The position numbers were made by a program, and so were the translations under genes. A stretch of DNA of 64,000 bases from Acidimicrobiia bacterium. Lineage in GTDB: Bacteria > Actinomycetota > Acidimicrobiia > Acidimicrobiales > Poriferisodalaceae. Below are positions 55,036-64,000 of the stretch, in pieces. Every line of letters begins with the position of its first letter. Positions within the stretch are counted from its first letter, which is position 1. The stretch spans positions 62,001 through 126,000 of the forward strand of contig JAJEFK010000053.1 of assembly GCA_022820505.1 (NCBI GenBank). The letters are read 5' to 3'. The notes beneath the pieces are model-generated. The model ran no database searches. It saw only the letters and a program-made list of their open reading frames with translations, and had not been told where the DNA came from.

Positions 55036-55059
55036 GCGCCCCGGCGACGATCCGGCCGA

Positions 55060-56481
55060 TCAAGCGTCGCGTCGAAGCGCGAGATACTGGTTGACGGCCT
55101 TGCCGTCGGCCTGGCCGCGGGTGGCTTTCATCACCGCTCCCACGAACACGCCGGCCACCTTGGCCTCACCGGCGCAGAACTTCTCCCACGCTTCGGGGTT
55201 GTCCGCGATGGCCTGATCGACCAGCGATTCGAGCTCGTCGGCGGCCATGGCTTCGAAGCCCAGCTCGGCGGCGATCGCCGCCGGATCGGCGGTGCCGGCG
55301 GCGGCTCGCTCGCACATGATCCCCAGCACCGTCTTGGCCTGCGTCGCAGTGAGCTGTCCTGACGTCTCCATCTGGACCAGCGACGACAGATGGTCGGAGC
55401 CAAGCAGTTCGGCTCCGTCGAGCGCCAGATTCTGCACGGCATGAGTCACGGTGCGCTTGGCATCAGCTCCCGCCTCGATGGCCCCCAGTACCACCGGTGC
55501 CAGGCCGCGGCCCACGATGACCTGGGCATCGTCGGGCTCGGCGCCGCATTCGTGCAGGCGTGCCCGCTGGGATGCTGGCAGTTCGGGCATGGCAGCGCGG
55601 ACCTCGGCGATCCACTCGTCGTCGGGCACCAGCGGCACGAGGTCGGGCTCGGGGAAGTACCTGTAGTCGTCGGCCTCTTCCTTGGAGCGCAGCGAATGCG
55701 TGCGCCCGTCTTCGGACCAGTGGCGGGTTTCCTGGACGGGGGCGTCACCAGCGGCGTACAGCTCGATGTGGCGCTGAGCCTCGTAGTCGATGGCGTTGCG
55801 CAGCGAGCGCAGCGAATTGAGGTTCTTGACCTCGCAGCGGGTGCGCAGGTCGGTCGAGCCGGCCGGCCGCACGCTGATGTTGGCGTCGACGCGCATCGAG
55901 CCCTCCTCCAGCCGGGCATCGGATGCGCCGAGCGCCAGCAGAATCGCCCGCAGCTCCTCGACGTAGGCGCTGGCCTCGGCTGCCGAGCCGATGTCGGGCC
56001 GCGAGACGATCTCCAGCAGCGGTGTGCCTGCCCGGTTGTAGTCGACGAGCGCGCCGACGGCCCCATGGATGCGACCGTCCGCGCCTCCCAGGTGCGTCGT
56101 CTTGCCGGCGTCCTCTTCGAGGTGGGCCCGCTCGATCCCGACACGGCCGCCGCCGGGGACGTCGAGCCAGCCGTCGGAACAGATCGGCTGGTCGTACTGG
56201 CTGACTTGGTAGTCCTTCGGCATGTCGGGGTAGAAGTAGTTCTTCCGGTGAAACACCGACGGCCGGATCTCGCAGTTGAGCGCGAGACCCACCGCCATGG
56301 CCAGTTCGACGGCGCGGCGATTCAGCACGGGCAGCGAGCCGGGCAGGCCCAGGCAGACCGGTGTGACGTTGGTGTTCGGCTCGTCGCCGAAGCGGCTGGG
56401 CGCAGCCGAGAACAGCTTCGTGTCGGTCGCCAGCTCGACGTGGACTTCGAGCCCGACCACGGTCTCCCAGCCCGCCGTCAT
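55060..56481 (-). CDS. gatB: Asp/Glu-tRNA amidotransferase subunit B
   Basis: A 473-residue kinase-type subunit. Landmarks are GLEVHVELATDTKLFSAAPS, the invariant HRKNYFYPDMPKDYQVSQYD and the C-terminal tRNA-binding YqeY-like tail. It phosphorylates Glu-tRNA-Gln and accepts ammonia from GatA. Its ATG shares one base with the gatA stop (TGATG), so subunits are co-translated. Confidence 0.96.
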   Translation of the reverse strand: MTAGWETVVGLEVHVELATDTKLFSAAPSRFGDEPNTNVTPVCLGLPGSLPVLNRRAVELAMAVGLALNCEIRPSVFHRKNYFYPDMPKDYQVSQYDQPICSDGWLDVPGGGRVGIERAHLEEDAGKTTHLGGADGRIHGAVGALVDYNRAGTPLLEIVSRPDIGSAAEASAYVEELRAILLALGASDARLEEGSMRVDANISVRPAGSTDLRTRCEVKNLNSLRSLRNAIDYEAQRHIELYAAGDAPVQETRHWSEDGRTHSLRSKEEADDYRYFPEPDLVPLVPDDEWIAEVRAAMPELPASQRARLHECGAEPDDAQVIVGRGLAPVVLGAIEAGADAKRTVTHAVQNLALDGAELLGSDHLSSLVQMETSGQLTATQAKTVLGIMCERAAAGTADPAAIAAELGFEAMAADELESLVDQAIADNPEAWEKFCAGEAKVAGVFVGAVMKATRGQADGKAVNQYLALRRDA

Positions 56482-58016
56482 CAGCTACCTGCCCCGGTCG
56501 TGCTGGCCGCGGCGGCCAGCGGCGGCTTCGGCAGCGGCGGTGCTGCGCGCTCCAGCGCGGCGGCCACCGTCAGCATCGCCTCCTCGCCCAGTGCGGGAGC
56601 CATGACCTGCACGCCCACCGGCAGATCCTCAGCGCCGGTTCCGAACGGCACCGACATGGCCGGGTCGCCCGAGAGATTCGACGGGATGGTGCAGGTGTCG
56701 CAGCGGTACATGGTCATCGGGTCAGCGCGCTCGCCGAAACGGAACGCCACGCACGGCGAGGTCGGCGACAGCAGCACGTCAAAGTCGGCGTAGGCGGCGT
56801 CGAAGTCTCGCCGGGTCAGCATGCGCACCCGCTGGGCCTTGCCGTAGTAGGCGTCGTAGTAGCCGGCGCTGAGAGCGAACGTGCCCAGCATGATGCGTGC
56901 CTTGACCTCGTCGCCGAAGCCGGCCCGGCGGGTCAGGCGGTTCATCTCCTCGACATCTGCGCCCTCCACCCGCAGGCCGTAACGGGTGCCGTCGTAACGC
57001 GCCAGGTTGCTCGAGGCCTCGGCCGGTGCGATGAGGTAGTACGCAGTGAGGCCGTAGGTGACCGCAGGCACCGAGACCCTGCCGACGGTCGCCCCGGCAT
57101 CGGCCAGCGCGTCAGCAGCCTCGAGCACCCGCTCAGTCACGTCGGCGTCGATCCCGCCCAGCACCTCGCCTGCAGCATCTCCCAGCATTGGGCTACCGGT
57201 CGCAGCGCCGTTGCGGCCGCTCCCGGTCAGCTCGCTGACGACACCGACGCGCAAGCCCTCAACGCCCCGCGCCAGCGCGGCCTCAAAGTCGGGCACGGCT
57301 GCGGGGATTGACGTGCTGTCGAACGGATCGTGGCCGCTGATCACACCGAGTGCCAGCGCAGCATCGGCGACATCGGTTGCGAACGGGCCGATCTGGTCGA
57401 ATGAGCTGGCGAACGCCACGAGCCCGTAGCGACTGACGCGGCCGTAGGTGGGCTTGATGCCCACGATGCCGCAGAGCGATGCAGGCTGGCGGATCGAGCC
57501 GCCGGTATCGGAGCCCAGCGCCAGGGGCGCAAAGCCAGCGGCCACCGCTGCAGCCGAGCCACCGCTGGAGCCGCCCGGCACCCGCGCAAGGTCGTAGGGG
57601 TTGCGTGTGGGGCCGAAGGCCGAGTGCTCGGTGGAGCTGCCCATCGCGAACTCGTCGAGGTTGGTTTTGCCGATCATCACGGCACCGGCGGCCGTCATGG
57701 CCTGCACGACCGTGGCGTCGTAGGGAGGCCGCCAGCCTTCGAGCATCCGCGATGAGCAGGTGGTGGCGACGCCGCGCGTGCACAGGTTGTCTTTGAAGGC
57801 AACCGGAACGCCCGCCAGCGGTCCGGGGTCGCGGCCCTCGTCGACTGCTGCATCAATGGCCGCAGCAGCAGCGCGAGCCTGCTCGGCCGTCACGGTATTG
57901 AAGGCGTGGACATCGCCGTCGTGGGCTTCGATGCGACCGAGATATTCCTCGAGCACATCGGCAGCCCGCTGGGCGCCAGAGCGGATGTCGCCGGCGATGG
58001 CACGTGCAGTGCTCAT
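56481..58016 (-). CDS. gatA: Asp/Glu-tRNA amidotransferase subunit A
   Basis: A 511-residue amidase-signature enzyme with the Ser-cisSer-Lys triad: K75 in VAFKDN, the cis-Ser about S150 in [11 protein letters not shown], and the nucleophile about S174 in GSDTGGSIR. It releases ammonia from glutamine for transfer to Glu-tRNA-Gln (or Asp-tRNA-Asn). An insertion around residues 250-290 ([20 protein letters not shown]) is longer than usual. It lies between gatC (30 bp upstream) and gatB. Confidence 0.96.
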   Translation of the reverse strand: MSTARAIAGDIRSGAQRAADVLEEYLGRIEAHDGDVHAFNTVTAEQARAAAAAIDAAVDEGRDPGPLAGVPVAFKDNLCTRGVATTCSSRMLEGWRPPYDATVVQAMTAAGAVMIGKTNLDEFAMGSSTEHSAFGPTRNPYDLARVPGGSSGGSAAAVAAGFAPLALGSDTGGSIRQPASLCGIVGIKPTYGRVSRYGLVAFASSFDQIGPFATDVADAALALGVISGHDPFDSTSIPAAVPDFEAALARGVEGLRVGVVSELTGSGRNGAATGSPMLGDAAGEVLGGIDADVTERVLEAADALADAGATVGRVSVPAVTYGLTAYYLIAPAEASSNLARYDGTRYGLRVEGADVEEMNRLTRRAGFGDEVKARIMLGTFALSAGYYDAYYGKAQRVRMLTRRDFDAAYADFDVLLSPTSPCVAFRFGERADPMTMYRCDTCTIPSNLSGDPAMSVPFGTGAEDLPVGVQVMAPALGEEAMLTVAAALERAAPPLPKPPLAAAASTTGAGS

Positions 58017-58046
58017 CGGACGCCTGCAGCGGGAAACATGGCCGTT

Positions 58047-58355
58047 TCAGGCTTCCTCGCCGAGCACCGGCGGCACTTCGAACTGGCCGCCGGACGCAGC
58101 GGGCGCCTGCTCGAGCACCTCGTCCCGGTCCACCGGCGAGCTCGCAACATCGTCACGGAACACGTTGCGGAGCGGATAGGGGTGCGCCAGCGGCGGCACA
58201 TCGGCGAGATCCAGATCTGCCAGTTCGCTGGCATGCTCGAGCACTCGTCCCAGGTGGCCCGTGTAGTGCTCGATCTCGTCGAGAGTGAGCTCGATCCGGG
58301 CAAGCCGCGCCACATGCGCCACCTGATCCGTGCTGATCGCCGCCGCTTCTCCCAT
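58047..58355 (-). CDS. gatC: Asp/Glu-tRNA amidotransferase subunit C
   Basis: A 102-residue small subunit with the typical pattern VAHVARLARIELTLDEIEHY and the downstream ADVPPLAHPYPLRNVFRDD. GatC wraps around GatA and stabilises the complex. It is the first gene of gatCAB and lies 27 bp downstream of the membrane-protein gene at 58383, so they may be co-transcribed. Confidence 0.94.
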   Translation of the reverse strand: MGEAAAISTDQVAHVARLARIELTLDEIEHYTGHLGRVLEHASELADLDLADVPPLAHPYPLRNVFRDDVASSPVDRDEVLEQAPAASGGQFEVPPVLGEEA

Positions 58356-58382
58356 AGAGGCCGCGAGGGTACTGGCGCTGCC

Positions 58383-62122
<3,740 letters not shown>

Positions 62123-62126
<4 letters not shown>

Positions 62127-63253
62127 GTGAGATGTCCGGCGGCGGTCGCGCCGCCGAGCACCTCGTCGCCCGTGTAGAACACGACCGCCTGGCCGGCCGC
62201 GACGCGGCGCTGGGGCTCCACCCACCGCAACTGGCCCTCGGCATCGAGGTGTGCAGGCATTGCCGGACCGTGCGCGCTCGTCTGAGCCAGCACGTCTCCC
62301 TCGACAGGTTCGCCGGCCCAGCGATGATCGACCAGCCGGACGCCTGGTGCCGCCAGCTCGGAGGCGCCGCCCACCGTGACACGGCGAGCGGCGATGTCGA
62401 CGTCGACCGCGTAGCGCCGCTGCGGTGCGCCGCCAAGGTCAAGACCCTTGCGCTGGCCGACAGTCACGAGCTCCACCGCAGGGGCGGTGCCAACGCGCTG
62501 ACCCGCCGCATCGACCAGCTCCGCCGGATGCAGGCCGATGCGCTCGGCCAAGAAGCGCTCCCTGCCGGCGGCCTCGGTGATGAAGCAGACATCCTGGCTC
62601 TCGGGCTTGTGAGCAGTTCGCAGCCCGAGCTCCGCTGCGAGCATTCGCAACTCATCCTTGCGGTAGTCGCCGACCGGAAACCACAGGTCCGCCAGGTCGG
62701 CCTCAGAGAGCATGTACAGCACGTACGACTGGTCCTTCGCGCTGTCGGCGCCGCGCTGCAGCCGCCGCCCGCCGCCCTGAGTGCTGATGCGAACGTGATG
62801 ACCCGTGACCAGGCGATCGAAGCCCAGGCGGCGTGCACGGTCCAGCAGCATGTCGAACTTGACGTGCCGGTTGCAGGCAATGCACGGGTTGGGTGTGAGA
62901 CCGTGCCGGTGTGCATCCACGTACGGCTCGACCACATCGCGCTCGAATTCGGCTGCATAGTTGAAGACGAAGTGGTCGATGCCGAGCTGCTGGCACACCC
63001 GGCGGGCATCGTCCACGTCTGAGACCGCGCAGCAGCCCTGATCCTGCGGGCCGCCCCACAGTTTCAGAGTGACACCGACGACGTCGTGCCCCTCGCGCAA
63101 GCACAGGGCCGCGGCGACCGAGCTGTCGACGCCGCCCGACATGGCAACGAGCACTCTGCTCCTTGCACCGGCACCGTATCGCTTGGGGCTGGCTGCAGCG
63201 GCACTGTGCCACGCGGCGCCCCTCGCAGCGGCGCCGTGCCGGTCGGGAGTCAT
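62123..63253 (-). CDS. mnmA: tRNA-specific 2-thiouridylase
   Basis: A 376-residue ATP-pyrophosphatase-type enzyme. The PP-loop is VLVAMSGGVDSSVAA, the catalytic Cys pair is in NPCIACN and SQDVCFI, and GHHVRIS follows. It makes s2U34 in tRNA for Lys/Glu/Gln using sulphur from a cysteine desulfurase, which is encoded immediately upstream with an ATGA overlap. The N-terminal ~30 residues (Ala/Arg-rich) are unusual. A GTG at 63154 with an AAGGAG site four bases away would give a normal 343-residue MnmA and may be the true start. Confidence 0.92.
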
Positions 63254-64000
63254 CGCAGCTGCTCCACGCACTGGGGGATGGCGTCGACGGCTCGCTCGAT
63301 CTCCCACGGCTCGGTGCACCAGCCCAGCGACAGGCGGAGCGAACCGGCTGCGGCCTGCCGCTCAACCCCCATCGCTGCGAGCACATGGCTCGGCTCCATG
63401 GCACCCGACGCGCACGAGGCCGCCGCCGAGGCCATGACATCGAAGCGGTCGAGCAACACCAGCAGCGCTTCGGTCTCGATGCCGTCGATGAGCAGCTGGC
63501 AGATGCCTGCCGCTCGCCGAGACCGCTCCACCGTCTCGGTGCATCCGTCAATCGCCGCCAGCAGGCCATCGGTCAGCCGATCCGCCAGTTCCCTGATCCG
63601 GCAGATGTCCTCGTCGCGCGTCTCATTCAGCTCGCCGAGCGCGGAGCCGAGCGCAGCAATGCCCGCAGTGTTGTGCGTGCCGCTGCGGCGATCGGCCTCC
63701 TGGCCGCCGCCGAGCTGCTGCGCTGACAGCGTCACGCCGGGCCGGATGGCGAGCACCCCCACGCCCTTGGGCCCGCCGAACTTGTGGCCGCTCAACGACA
63801 GCAGATCTGCTGGTTGCGCCGCTGCAGCGATGTCGACCCAGTTGACCCCTTGTACCGCGTCGGTGTGCAGCAGCGCCTCGGGGGCATGGCGCCCGATCAC
63901 GTCTGCCACGGCCTCAAGATCGGCGATGACGCCCGACTCGTTGTTGACCAGCATCACCGACACCAACCCCACCGGTGGACCCGCGTCGGGCGCCAACTGT
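63250..64000 (-). CDS. Cysteine desulfurase (NifS/IscS-like), 5' end outside window
   Basis: About 250 C-terminal residues of a class-V aminotransferase-fold desulfurase. Visible are VNNESGVI, HTDAVQGV, the PLP Lys in SLSGHKFGGPKGVG, the SGTHNTAGI loop, and the catalytic Cys in AAASCASGAMEPSHVL. The frame is open to the window end. The stop overlaps the mnmA ATG, so it likely supplies sulphur for tRNA thiolation and perhaps Fe-S assembly. Confidence 0.93.
   Translation of the reverse strand, partial: QLAPDAGPPVGLVSVMLVNNESGVIADLEAVADVIGRHAPEALLHTDAVQGVNWVDIAAAAQPADLLSLSGHKFGGPKGVGVLAIRPGVTLSAQQLGGGQEADRRSGTHNTAGIAALGSALGELNETRDEDICRIRELADRLTDGLLAAIDGCTETVERSRRAAGICQLLIDGIETEALLVLLDRFDVMASAAASCASGAMEPSHVLAAMGVERQAAAGSLRLSLGWCTEPWEIERAVDAIPQCVEQLR

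Overview
The window is a high-GC bacterial chromosome segment, most likely from an actinomycete-type organism (Actinomycetota; Acidimicrobiia-like is my best guess). This rests on gene content: an actinobacterial-type serC, a mycothiol-family DinB-like protein, GatCAB, DUF3179, RDD proteins, frequent GTG starts and many GTGA/ATGA junctions. No rRNA or other species marker is present. Most of the window is dense chromosomal metabolism. The clearly accessory part is about 4.4-11.8 kb.

Layout. 1-4.4 kb: DUF3179 lipoprotein (cut by the window edge), polysaccharide deacetylase, acyl-CoA dehydrogenase and a nitroreductase-SRPBCC fusion. 4.4-6.1 kb: a two-gene AbiE-like toxin-antitoxin candidate whose antitoxin begins with an IS1595-transposase-like zinc ribbon and HTH. 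6.2-8.3 kb: a gene graveyard with two ~300-bp direct repeats of a Calx-beta protein tail, a rearranged partial copy of the nitroreductase gene and an aminotransferase C-terminus. 8.3-11.6 kb: a large secreted repeat protein (Tyr-rich repeats, Cys-rich repeats, Calx-beta domains). Its signal peptide is split from its body by a 12-G tract, which makes it a phase-variation candidate.

11.8-20.5 kb: a liv-type amino acid ABC operon with one binding protein, one LivG/LivF pair and two LivH/LivM pairs, ended by a strong palindromic terminator. 20.7-23.4 kb: tRNA-Gln(CUG), gltX, a DinB/MDMPI-like protein and a conserved unknown. 23.4-30.1 kb: cimA, leuB, greA, a Pro-rich CPBP protease, leuC and leuD, the citramalate route to 2-ketobutyrate with shared Leu enzymes.

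30.1-43.3 kb: a single-ORF glutamine amidotransferase-cytochrome P450 fusion in an operon with an SsuD-like flavin monooxygenase, divergent from a peptide/opine ABC transporter (five genes), two amidohydrolases and a CobW-type metallochaperone. This looks like an uptake-and-degradation or tailoring locus of unknown substrate. 43.3-46.7 kb: serine synthesis (short serA, aspartate-type aminotransferase, serC). 46.8-48.5 kb: two RDD proteins and YqgE. 48.6-52.2 kb: ilvB-ilvN-ilvC with a probable transcription attenuator and a tandem triplication that creates a 20-codon ORF bridging ilvB and ilvN. 52.3-55.0 kb: a PQQ-type sugar dehydrogenase lipoprotein and a MATE exporter. 55-58.4 kb: gatC-gatA-gatB, which with gltX and tRNA-Gln makes the indirect Gln-tRNA pathway. 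58.4-64 kb: unknown membrane protein, ligA, small membrane-anchored protein, mnmA and a cysteine desulfurase cut by the window end.

The best candidates for something undescribed are the transposase-derived antitoxin, the amidotransferase-P450 fusion and the poly-G switched repeat protein.
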